Source: M2408 sp046303515 (GTDB lineage Bacteria; Bacteroidota; Bacteroidia; Flavobacteriales_D; Crocinitomicaceae). Taken from it: a stretch of DNA of 7,223 nt. The stretch spans positions 1 through 7,223 of the forward strand of contig JBKCGI010000151.1 of assembly GCA_046303515.1 (NCBI GenBank), given 5' to 3'. The position numbers and the translations under genes are program-made. Shown here one piece after another: positions 1 to 6,676 of the stretch (within the stretch, counting starts at the first letter, position 1; every line of letters starts with the position of its first letter). A model generated the notes under the pieces. The model was not told the origin of the DNA. It worked only from the letters and a program-made list of their open reading frames with translations, and did not search any database.

Positions 1-26
1 TTCGCTTAAAGGAGAGTTTACTAATA

Positions 27-31
27 TAAAA
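27..31 (+). promoter_or_regulatory. TAAAA ribosome-binding motif for the first gene
   Basis: TAAAA ends 10 bases before the ATG at 42. Flavobacteria commonly use TAAAA in place of a GGAGG Shine-Dalgarno, and the same motif at similar spacing precedes the next gene. The purine-rich AAAGGAGAG at 8-16 lies about 25 bases from the start, too far to act as a classical ribosome-binding site. In such AT-rich DNA the motif could be chance. Confidence 0.45.
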
Positions 32-41
32 TATTACTACT

Positions 42-1727
42 ATGAATAAAAACTACTTAATTGCATTATTTTCGTTAATACTTTTTTTTAACAAACAAAC
101 AATATTTTCACAAACTTGGCTACCTCCAATGGGGACAGGAATTACATCCACCAATGGTGCAGTTTTAGCTGTAGAGAGTTATTTGGGTGATGTGGTTATC
201 GCAGGAGAATTTACGAGTGTATCCGGTGTTTCGGCAGTAAATGTTGCGAAATGGAACGGGAGCTCTTGGTCGGCTTTAGGTGCTGGAGTGCCAGATTTGG
301 TTAAATGTCTAGTTGTTTTTAATGGCGACCTATATGCAGGGACTGATGTAGTTGGATCAACGGCCTTATATAAATGGACTGGCTCAGCTTGGGTTAGTGC
401 CGGTCCTATGACAAGTTCTGTTAATACACTCTATGCCGATGAGCAAAATGGTATTTTGTATGCTGGAGGAGCTTTTACTACGCCAGGAAAATACGTGGCC
501 AAATTCGAAAATGGAACATGGTCAGGTATAGGTTCTCTTTCTACAGGCACGAGTTCTTTCCCTGCTTGTTATGCTTTGACAAAATATAAAGATACCTTGT
601 ACGCAGGTGGAACATTTAGTGCAGGTAGTAATACCCAATATGTTGCAAAATATAATCCTGAAATTGGCTGGGTTCAATTGCACAGTGATAAACCTAACGC
701 TGCAGTAAATTCTTTTACTCAATTTAGAGATACTTTATATGTGGGTGGGAATTTCACGAAAGTTGGTGTGCAAACAGGCGCTAACACGAGATGGCATGTT
801 GGAGTAGCAAAATATGACACAAAAAACTGGATTCAATTGATTCCTGGAATTGTGGGACCAAATACAACTTCTGGAGAAGTTTTAAGTATCGAGTATTACA
901 ATGGAGAAATATATGCAGCAGGTTCATTTAGTGATATTTTTGGTGGTGATCCAAATACTCCAAAAGTAGCACGTTTTAATGGGACAAGCTGGCAGGGACT
1001 AGAAACAGGATTAAATAATACAGGAAGAAGTTTACATCGAATAGGAGATACTTTATATGTAGGAGGAAGTTTTACTACCACGGGTTCGATTAACAGTCCT
1101 TGTATAGGAAGATGGTATAACGCTTTTGTTGGATGTACAAACCCATTATATACCGAATATCATCCTGATGTTGACGTTTCTGCTCCAAACGCCTGTACTG
1201 ATCTTATTACTGATCCACCAGTTGCTTCTTTTGCAAGCAGTTCAACAACAATTTGTGCAAATCAATCCATCTTTTTCAACAGTAATTCATCAGGGAATCC
1301 AACTTCAACAACCTGGTCCTTTCCTGGAGGAAATCCTTCCTCAAGTAGCAATCCGTCACAAACAGTAGTATATGCAAATCCTGGCACGTATGATGTTATT
1401 CTCACTGTTACAAATGTCGCGGGAACAGATATTGAAACACTTGTTGGCTATGTTACAGTTGATAATTGCCTTGAATTGAATGAAATTAGTTTAAATAACT
1501 ACAACATTTACCCTAATCCATTTGAAGATTTATTAGAAATCAAAAATTTTAATAATTCAGTGAATTTTGATGTTCAAATAATGGATATCACTGGAAAAAT
1601 AATTGAATCACACAACACGATTTCCAAAGAAATTAAAATTAATACTTCTCACCTTATGAATGGTGTATATTTTGTAAAAATATATGAGAATAATCGAGAG
1701 GCAATGTTTAAAATTATGAAAAATTAA
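42..1727 (+). CDS. Secreted beta-propeller/PKD protein with T9SS type A sorting domain
   Basis: This 561-aa protein is probably exported and attached to the cell surface or released by the type IX secretion system. Residues 1-24 form a signal peptide (Lys near the start, hydrophobic core, likely cleavage after FSQ). Residues 51-360 hold seven repeats of the form LYAGGxF...VAKxNGxxWxxLG, which suggests a seven-bladed beta-propeller. Residues 364-385 (Cys365, Cys385) look like a degenerate copy of the GCTDPxAxNYxPxAxxDDGSC motif of Bacteroidota surface proteins. A PKD domain follows at about 393-473, with WSFPGG, NPSQTVVY and PGTYDVILTV. Residues 486-561 are a T9SS type A sorting domain, with NYNIYPNPFEDLLEI, VQIMDITGKII and NGVYFVKI. 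No catalytic motif is visible, so binding or adhesion is inferred. The ATG is preceded by TAAAA and leads directly into the signal peptide. The next gene starts 27 bases downstream on the same strand, suggesting one operon. Confidence 0.96.
   Translation: MNKNYLIALFSLILFFNKQTIFSQTWLPPMGTGITSTNGAVLAVESYLGDVVIAGEFTSVSGVSAVNVAKWNGSSWSALGAGVPDLVKCLVVFNGDLYAGTDVVGSTALYKWTGSAWVSAGPMTSSVNTLYADEQNGILYAGGAFTTPGKYVAKFENGTWSGIGSLSTGTSSFPACYALTKYKDTLYAGGTFSAGSNTQYVAKYNPEIGWVQLHSDKPNAAVNSFTQFRDTLYVGGNFTKVGVQTGANTRWHVGVAKYDTKNWIQLIPGIVGPNTTSGEVLSIEYYNGEIYAAGSFSDIFGGDPNTPKVARFNGTSWQGLETGLNNTGRSLHRIGDTLYVGGSFTTTGSINSPCIGRWYNAFVGCTNPLYTEYHPDVDVSAPNACTDLITDPPVASFASSSTTICANQSIFFNSNSSGNPTSTTWSFPGGNPSSSSNPSQTVVYANPGTYDVILTVTNVAGTDIETLVGYVTVDNCLELNEISLNNYNIYPNPFEDLLEIKNFNNSVNFDVQIMDITGKIIESHNTISKEIKINTSHLMNGVYFVKIYENNREAMFKIMKN
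192..1121 (+). repeat. Seven propeller-like repeats within the first gene
   Basis: The repeats start near residues 51, 96, 138, 185, 231, 289 and 337, spaced 42 to 58 residues apart. Typical units read TLYAGGTF, TLYVGGNF, EIYAAGSF and TLYVGGSF, each followed by VAK/ARF and NGxxW. The second unit (DLYAGTDV) is the most divergent. Conservation is at protein level, and no long identical DNA repeats were seen. Seven units fit a closed seven-bladed propeller, but the fold is inferred from motif spacing. Confidence 0.8.
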
Positions 1728-1740
1728 ATTTTCAACTTAG

Positions 1741-1745
1741 TAAAA
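1741..1745 (+). promoter_or_regulatory. TAAAA ribosome-binding motif for the second gene
   Basis: TAAAA ends 9 bases before the ATG at 1755, within the 27-base gap between the two secreted-protein genes. Both genes also share TACTATG at the start codon. The gap holds no hairpin or -7 promoter element, which supports read-through from the first gene. Confidence 0.5.
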
Positions 1746-1754
1746 CTCAATACT

Positions 1755-4700
1755 ATGAACTCAACAAATACTTACTGCTCTTTTAGACAAAAGTTAAAAC
1801 TGCTTTTGTTACTTATCTCAAGCTCCTTTTTTGCAAATGCACAAAGTGAAATTGATTTGACGAAGACCCATTACGGATCTAAATACGTAAAATCGATTGA
1901 TAGGAAAATTTATAATTTAGAAGATTTTTCAACTCCAAGCAAAAAAGAACTTTCAAAAGATTTTTTGAATCAATTTGACAAGGCTTTCTCGAATCACCCA
2001 GATTTAGGATTCGCTAGACATCGCGTTTATGATGAAGCAATAGAAATGGTTGATAAACGAACTGCAAATGGAACGCAATATTTATTGCCAGATGGCAAAA
2101 TAATATTCAGTAGTACTGAGAAACCGCTCAACTACTTAGACCAAAACGGCTGGTACCGTGAAATTAATTCTAAATTAAATGCTAGTCCTTTAAACAATGT
2201 TTACACAGCTGATAAGCAACCTGTTCATAAAACAATTAATGTTTCAAATGCAAATACAAAGTATAAAACGAGTATTGGAGATATCACAATAAATCAAAAC
2301 ACTAAATTAAAATTTCAAACAGGTCAAACAATTAGTAATCAAGGGCAATTAAATTCGAGTAATTATAAAATTGGGGAAAATGGAATGTTCATTTCTAATG
2401 CTTTTGAAGGAATTGATGCTCAAATCATATTTTTAGAAAGTGGAGCAATTAAAACAAATTACATCATAAAAGATAGAAGTTCTGTTCCTACAAATGCAGA
2501 ATTTATGATATTTGAGGATATCATAACAATTCCTGAAGGATTAAATTTGACCTACGATGAGAGCGATGGGATATTTAACGGAAATGGATCAGATTGGGAA
2601 GGAACTTTAATTTTAAAAAATAGTGCAGATGAAGGAATATTGTTTTACCAACCAGCTGTGATATATGATGATAATTATGTACAGGCATTAGCATTTGCCA
2701 ACGAACCAAAATTTGATGCTGCCTCTCAAACTATTTTAGATGAAGGAGTTGGCTCTGATGCCTTAAGTTACGGTGCTTATCGTATTGAAAGAGTTTCCGC
2801 AACCGAATACAAAATAGCATTGGTAGTTTCTGTTGAATGGCTACTTGCCAATGATAGAGCCTATCCTGTTGTTATAGACCCTACAACCTTTTTAGGCGTG
2901 GCTATAAATACTACTGCCAGCTGTGCAGTGAGAATAGGCGGAGGAGGTAACAGTGCTACTGTTCCAGTTGATGACCCAAGAGCAACTTATGGTGGTGTTG
3001 GTTGTCATTCAACAACTTCAGTTTTGCCTGCCGGTTATATGCTCGTAACGACAGGCTATCCAGTTCTTGTTCAAGCTGGATATGTGAGTACTGGTTGTGT
3101 AATGGGAAATACCTTTCAAACGTTTTATGGACCTTGTGGAAGAGACCCAAGGGCATCGGGTTTCTTTTGGTTTTGTAATACTGCAATATTCGCAGGTACA
3201 TGTACAGGAACAAATACTGCAATGGATGGAATACTTTCACGTTGCACTACCTCAACAGATGGTGAACTTTGCAGCGCTGCTACACCTCCATCTTGCTCTG
3301 ATCAAACTTTAAACTTCACCTTATGCCTTCAAACTAGATGCACTGGTGGGACAGGTGGTACTTGCTACGCAGTTGCTGGGAGCCCTTCTGTAAGAGGAAT
3401 TGGAACCTTTAGAGTTGATTTGGTAGGTGAAAAAATCACAACAACCTTATCTGGTGGAGGTAATATTTGTCCAAGTACAGCAACCACCTTGAACTTAGCT
3501 ACTCGATTTGGCGTACCAAATGCATTAAGCACGGCAAACTGTACAGATCAAATGGGTGGAACCTATTCCTGGACAGCTACTTGTAGCGGTGGTACCCTGG
3601 GAGCTGCAAGTGGAACCACTACCACAACAGGAACAGCTGCGATAACTTGGACTTCTCCAGCTGCACCAGGATCATATACGGTCACTGTAACTACCTGTAA
3701 TACGGGTTGTAATACGCCAGCAGGAACAATGTGTGACGTCCAAACAGTAACTTATACTGTAGGAACGGCAATTGTACCTACTTTATCTGATGTTACCCTA
3801 TGTAATACACAATCTACAACGCTAACTCTAGGAAATACACAAGCTGGCTACACATACACTTGGTATGATGGACCAACAATTGCTAGTGCATCCTTAGGAA
3901 CAGGAACAACCGAAACTGTAGGACCTTTTTCAAATACAAGTAGGCAATATACCGTTAGAGCAACGGCTCCATGCGCTAGTACACCTATAACTGTAACGGT
4001 AACCTGGGGACCAATTGCTGCACCAACTGTTGGTGCAAGTCCAACGATATGTATAAATACTAGTGCTACTTTAACGGCTAGTTGTGGAACAGATTGTGAA
4101 TGGTATACAGTTGCCGTTGGAGGTACATCGGTTGATAGTGATGGAAGTTATACAACACCAGCAGTAGGGTCTACCACCACTTATTATGTGGAAACAAATA
4201 TTGGAGCAGGTTGTGTTTCTGCCAGAACACCAATTACTGTAACCATTGGTAACCTGACCGTTAACGCGACACCTGCTGCATCAACAGAGGTATGTACTCC
4301 TGGAACACTAGGGTTTAACGCAACTACATCAGGGGGTACCTTTGTTCCTTTTGATGATGAAATTGTTAACGACGTAAACTCAGCAAATGCAGCAAACAAT
4401 AGAACTTGCACAGATCCTTCAGCGGCAGATTGCCAAGATGCTGGAGATGTATGTTCAAGTACATTAACGACGCCAGCCAATGTAGCAAACCCTCTTGACG
4501 CGACGTCTATACAGAGTGTTTGCGTAAGATTAACCGATGGTTGCGCTAAGGACACTAAAATATGGTTAATGTCACCTGGAGGAACAATATTTTTACTTTC
4601 TCAAAAAAGAAGTAATGTTGATAATGAAGTCTACAACACCTGTTTTACAGCAACGGCAACCAATGTTATTGCAAATGTTGATGATAATTCAACGACATCG

Positions 4701-5594
4701 ACACCAGCAAACACATTTAGGCCTGCACAGGGAATGCTAAATGCGGCTTTCGTTGGTGAGAATCCCTACGCAGGAACGGGCACATGGACTTTATATGTAA
4801 ATGATGATTTAAACGGATGTTCAACTACGATTGGTATAGATCGCTTTTCTATGACCTTTAGAAGAGACCCTCCTGTGACCTACACTTGGTCTGCTGCGCC
4901 TTTAGCACAACTAAGCAGCTCCACAATTGTCAATCCTACATTTACAGCTCCAGTGCCTGATTACAACTACACTTATACTTTAACTGTTGTTGACAAAAGA
5001 GGCTGTACAGGAACTGATAACGTAAATGTATTTTGTGGAATACCACTTCCTGTGACCTTTAGTCAATTTTCTGGCGTTAAACAAAGCGCAGGTAATCAAC
5101 TAATTTGGGCTACCTCAAGTGAAAGCCAATCAGATTATTTTAACATTTTAAGATCGAATGATGGAATAACCTTTGAAACAATTGGAAAAGTCAAAGCTGC
5201 AGGTAACAGCTCAATAACAACTAATTATTCTTTTTTAGATGAATCACCAAGAAATGGAATCAACTACTATAAACTCAAACAAGTAGATTTCAACGGCGAA
5301 TTCATTGAAACGGAAATCATCCAATTGGTAAATTCATTAAAAAATGATGAACTCTTACTGTCTCCAAATCCTGCAAGCAAATCCTTAGATCTTTCTTTCA
5401 ATTCAGAAAAAAATAGTTCCGTATTGATTCAAATAATAGATTCAAAAGGTAGTGTTGTAGAACAAATAGAGCAAAAATCTCTTGTCGGAATTAATACTTT
5501 AAAAATAAATGTCGATAAATATAGTTTTGGTATCTACAATGTTAATGTAAATATAGATGGTAAAACAATTTCAAGCCGATTTGTAAAAAATTAA
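1755..5594 (+). CDS. Large multidomain surface protein with Ig-like repeats, P-like domain and T9SS sorting domain
   Basis: This 1279-aa protein is probably an adhesin-like T9SS cargo. Residues 1-30 are a signal peptide (Leu-rich core, cleavage probably after ANAQ). Residues about 105-378 form an N-terminal module with YLLPDGKIIFSS near its start and AYPVVIDPTTF at its end; that ending resembles the YPVxIDPT motif found ahead of repeats in wall-associated and RHS-type proteins. Residues 390-537 carry 12 cysteines, probably disulfide-bonded after export. Ig-like repeats follow at about 559-669, 670-753 and 755-831, with a related start near Cys847. Residues about 863-1036 match a proprotein-convertase P domain (DTKIWLMSPGGTIFLLS, FRPAQGMLNAAF, GTGTWTLYVNDD), with no protease domain beside it. 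A PKD/Ig-like unit lies at 1038-1095, then the beta-domain PLPVTFSQFSG...NYYKLKQVDFNG that often precedes sorting domains. Residues 1200-1279 (LLLSPNPASKSLDL...FGIYNVNV) are a T9SS type A sorting domain. No enzyme active site is evident and the ligand is unknown. Confidence 0.96.
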   Translation: MNSTNTYCSFRQKLKLLLLLISSSFFANAQSEIDLTKTHYGSKYVKSIDRKIYNLEDFSTPSKKELSKDFLNQFDKAFSNHPDLGFARHRVYDEAIEMVDKRTANGTQYLLPDGKIIFSSTEKPLNYLDQNGWYREINSKLNASPLNNVYTADKQPVHKTINVSNANTKYKTSIGDITINQNTKLKFQTGQTISNQGQLNSSNYKIGENGMFISNAFEGIDAQIIFLESGAIKTNYIIKDRSSVPTNAEFMIFEDIITIPEGLNLTYDESDGIFNGNGSDWEGTLILKNSADEGILFYQPAVIYDDNYVQALAFANEPKFDAASQTILDEGVGSDALSYGAYRIERVSATEYKIALVVSVEWLLANDRAYPVVIDPTTFLGVAINTTASCAVRIGGGGNSATVPVDDPRATYGGVGCHSTTSVLPAGYMLVTTGYPVLVQAGYVSTGCVMGNTFQTFYGPCGRDPRASGFFWFCNTAIFAGTCTGTNTAMDGILSRCTTSTDGELCSAATPPSCSDQTLNFTLCLQTRCTGGTGGTCYAVAGSPSVRGIGTFRVDLVGEKITTTLSGGGNICPSTATTLNLATRFGVPNALSTANCTDQMGGTYSWTATCSGGTLGAASGTTTTTGTAAITWTSPAAPGSYTVTVTTCNTGCNTPAGTMCDVQTVTYTVGTAIVPTLSDVTLCNTQSTTLTLGNTQAGYTYTWYDGPTIASASLGTGTTETVGPFSNTSRQYTVRATAPCASTPITVTVTWGPIAAPTVGASPTICINTSATLTASCGTDCEWYTVAVGGTSVDSDGSYTTPAVGSTTTYYVETNIGAGCVSARTPITVTIGNLTVNATPAASTEVCTPGTLGFNATTSGGTFVPFDDEIVNDVNSANAANNRTCTDPSAADCQDAGDVCSSTLTTPANVANPLDATSIQSVCVRLTDGCAKDTKIWLMSPGGTIFLLSQKRSNVDNEVYNTCFTATATNVIANVDDNSTTSTPANTFRPAQGMLNAAFVGENPYAGTGTWTLYVNDDLNGCSTTIGIDRFSMTFRRDPPVTYTWSAAPLAQLSSSTIVNPTFTAPVPDYNYTYTLTVVDKRGCTGTDNVNVFCGIPLPVTFSQFSGVKQSAGNQLIWATSSESQSDYFNILRSNDGITFETIGKVKAAGNSSITTNYSFLDESPRNGINYYKLKQVDFNGEFIETEIIQLVNSLKNDELLLSPNPASKSLDLSFNSEKNSSVLIQIIDSKGSVVEQIEQKSLVGINTLKINVDKYSFGIYNVNVNIDGKTISSRFVKN
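3429..4250 (+). repeat. Ig-like repeat array within the second gene
   Basis: Successive units open with a Cys-containing strand followed by TTL or ATL: ICPSTATTLNL (Cys572), LCNTQSTTLTL (Cys683), ICINTSATLTA (Cys766), and a weaker one at EVCTPGTLGFN (Cys847). Units end in strands such as PITVTV and PITVTI. Spacing between the cysteines is 111, 83 and 81 residues. This is the style of Ig-like repeat seen in large Bacteroidota gliding and adhesion proteins. The units are diverged, not recent DNA duplications. Confidence 0.72.
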
Positions 5595-5608
5595 TTATTC
5601 AACATTTT

Positions 5609-5651
5609 CAGAAGAGCCTCATTACACTTAAACAAGTTGAGGCTCTTACTG
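5609..5651 (+). terminator. Hairpin after the secreted-protein genes, likely terminator
   Basis: AAGAGCCTCA (5612-5621) pairs perfectly with TGAGGCTCTT (5638-5647). CAG at 5609-5611 extends it by pairing with CTG at 5649-5651 across one bulged A. Inside the loop, ACTT and AAGT can form a further short stem around AAAC. The hairpin begins 15 bases after the stop codon of the second gene and is clearly GC-richer than its surroundings. No T-tract follows, so this would be a non-canonical intrinsic terminator or an RNA 3'-end stabilising structure. Confidence 0.65.
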
Positions 5652-5743
5652 AATATCGATACCAAACAATCTTAAGAATGTTGAAATCATTGATACAGTG
5701 ACAACATTTCATGGATTTTATTAATGCTATTTTTTGAATTAAA

Positions 5744-5827
5744 ATGAGTATTCTGATTTCTTCTGTTGTAATTGGAATCGCTTCCATTTTAGCCTTGCTA
5801 GTTCAATTTAAAAAGAAAATAAATTGA
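5744..5827 (+). CDS. Possible 27-aa single-span membrane peptide
   Basis: An ATG at 5744 opens a 27-codon frame ending in TGA at 5825-5827. The peptide has an 18-residue hydrophobic core (ILISSVVIGIASILALLV) followed by QFKKKIN. This is a plausible single transmembrane helix with a basic cytosolic tail. An in-frame stop at 5735-5737 closes an 8-codon frame that starts at 5711, so the peptide is not the tail of a longer intact ORF. No family is recognised. Short hydrophobic frames occur by chance in AT-rich intergenic DNA, and the A-rich sequence before the ATG is only a weak ribosome-binding site. It could be a real small membrane protein, a relic, or noise. Confidence 0.3.
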   Translation: MSILISSVVIGIASILALLVQFKKKIN

Positions 5828-5946
5828 TTTATTCTTCTTAGCCCTATCTAAAATAGCAGGAAAATATTTATATGCTAAAGACACATTTAAAGCGTTAACT
5901 TAGAATTAAATATTTTGACATAATTACTGCCCAATTGACACAAATA

Positions 5947-5971
5947 TAAATTCTTTTATTAAAAAAATTTA
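5947..5971. repeat. All-AT inverted repeat
   Basis: TAAATT (5947-5952) is the reverse complement of AATTTA (5966-5971). TTTT (5954-5957) pairs with AAAA (5961-5964) around an ATT loop, leaving one C-A mismatch. The result is ten A-T pairs in a 25-base palindrome. It would be weak as an RNA hairpin. As DNA it could be an operator or simply chance in AT-rich sequence. Confidence 0.35.
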
Positions 5972-6067
5972 TCCCTTCAATAATTCAAACAATATTGTAT
6001 TCCATTTGAAAAAGTTAAAAATTAGGATACCAAATAAATAAAAATGCTATTTTTACCTTGCATTTTG

Positions 6068-6075
6068 TAAATTTG
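6068..6075 (+). promoter_or_regulatory. Bacteroidota -7 promoter element (TAnnTTTG) before the membrane-protein genes
   Basis: TAAATTTG matches the Bacteroidota primary-sigma -7 consensus TAnnTTTG exactly. No TTG was found at the usual -33 distance. Transcription normally starts 4 to 6 bases after the final G, which places the start at about 6079-6081, on the ATG at 6080. If the element is used, the mRNA is leaderless or nearly so. A one-mismatch copy, TATTTTTA at 6048-6055, is an alternative that would leave a short leader. Confidence 0.4.
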
Positions 6076-6079
6076 TAAC

Positions 6080-6676
6080 ATGAATAATCTAAAATTAATC
6101 TACTTAGTTTCTTTTTTAGAAGGAGCGGCACTTATGGCTGCGGAACTTTTAAGTGCTAAAATTATGGCACCATATTTTGGAACGTCACTTACTGTTTGGA
6201 CAAGTGTATTTATCATAACTTTATCAGCTTTAGCTACTGGTTATTTTGTAGGCGCAAAATTATCAACCAAAACAAATCCTAAAAAAAAATTATTGTATAT
6301 TTTGCTCATTGCCAGTATACTTTTTTATCTCATGTTTCCGATTTCAAAATTCATAATGGAAAGCACTATAAACCTAGACTTAAAAATTGGTTCACTTATT
6401 AGTACATTCGTTTTCTTATTCCCCCTTTTACTTTCCTTTGGAATTGTTTCACCATTAATAGTAAAAATTATCACCCAAAACATCGATGAATCTGGAGAAA
6501 GAGCTAGTTTAATTTACACTATTTCTACCATAGGTGGAATTTTAGCAACAGTTATATTTGGATTAAACTTTATTCCAGATTTGGGAATTAAATCAAGTAT
6601 ATATATTGCCTCAAGCTTGGTGCTATTCGCTGCTATTCTAACTTATTTCATTCAAAAAACACCAAACAATGGCTAA
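6080..6676 (+). CDS. Stand-alone membrane domain of fused MFS/spermidine synthase type
   Basis: This 198-aa integral membrane protein has about six predicted helices, near residues 6-29, 38-58, 70-90, 104-131, 143-165 and 170-191. YLVSFLEGAALMAAELLSAK, with acidic Glu14 and Glu22 in helix 1, then APYFGTSLTVW, GYFVGAKLS and YTISTIGGILATVIFG, are characteristic of the membrane half of fused MFS/spermidine synthase proteins. Full-length members usually continue into a Rossmann-type aminopropyltransferase domain. Here the frame stops just after the last helix (KTPNNG), so no catalytic domain is present. The ATG at 6080 is preferred because an in-frame stop lies at 6068-6070 and the next Met (residue 19) would cut helix 1. 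The stop overlaps the following paralogous gene by 8 bases, indicating coupled translation. Substrate and activity are unknown; a role in polyamine or related small-molecule handling is only an inference from the family name. Confidence 0.92.
   Translation: MNNLKLIYLVSFLEGAALMAAELLSAKIMAPYFGTSLTVWTSVFIITLSALATGYFVGAKLSTKTNPKKKLLYILLIASILFYLMFPISKFIMESTINLDLKIGSLISTFVFLFPLLLSFGIVSPLIVKIITQNIDESGERASLIYTISTIGGILATVIFGLNFIPDLGIKSSIYIASSLVLFAAILTYFIQKTPNNG

Larger units (their letters stand above)
5652..6067. other. Intergenic region without a standard-sized gene
   Basis: This AT-rich stretch lies between the hairpin and the membrane-protein genes. It contains a possible 27-codon ORF (5744-5827), two TTGACA hexamers at 5915-5920 and 5935-5940, and an all-AT palindrome at 5947-5971. 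No tRNA, rRNA, CRISPR repeat or insertion-sequence end was recognised. The longest reverse-strand ORF noted is 59 aa and runs through the hairpin, so it is probably spurious. Confidence 0.7.

Noticed and set aside
8..16. AAAGGAGAG as a Shine-Dalgarno site
   Set aside because: It is about 25 bases from the ATG, and Bacteroidota make little use of Shine-Dalgarno pairing. TAAAA at 27-31 is better placed.
522..1368. Three short ORFs (66 and 61 aa reverse, 80 aa forward)
   Set aside because: They overlap the propeller and PKD coding sequence in other frames, with no independent support.
2956..3312. Overlapping ORFs on both strands (94 aa reverse, 61 aa forward)
   Set aside because: Both are out of frame within the Cys-rich part of the large secreted protein and show no domain or start signal.
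4184..4555. Reverse-strand 123-aa ORF
   Set aside because: It lies wholly antisense to the Ig-like/P-domain part of the 1279-aa gene, whose frame has clear domain motifs. The Thr/Ala-rich codons there deplete antisense stops, so this is a shadow frame.
5608..5787. Reverse-strand 59-aa ORF in the intergenic region
   Set aside because: It runs through the terminator-like hairpin and the candidate small ORF on the other strand. It has no ribosome-binding motif or recognisable domain, and is no longer than expected by chance.
6080..6676. First membrane gene as a frameshifted or broken full-length fused spermidine synthase
   Set aside because: The frame ends cleanly after a complete last helix, and the next frame begins with its own N-terminus and repeats helix 1. 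This is a tandem paralogue arrangement, not one gene split by a frameshift.
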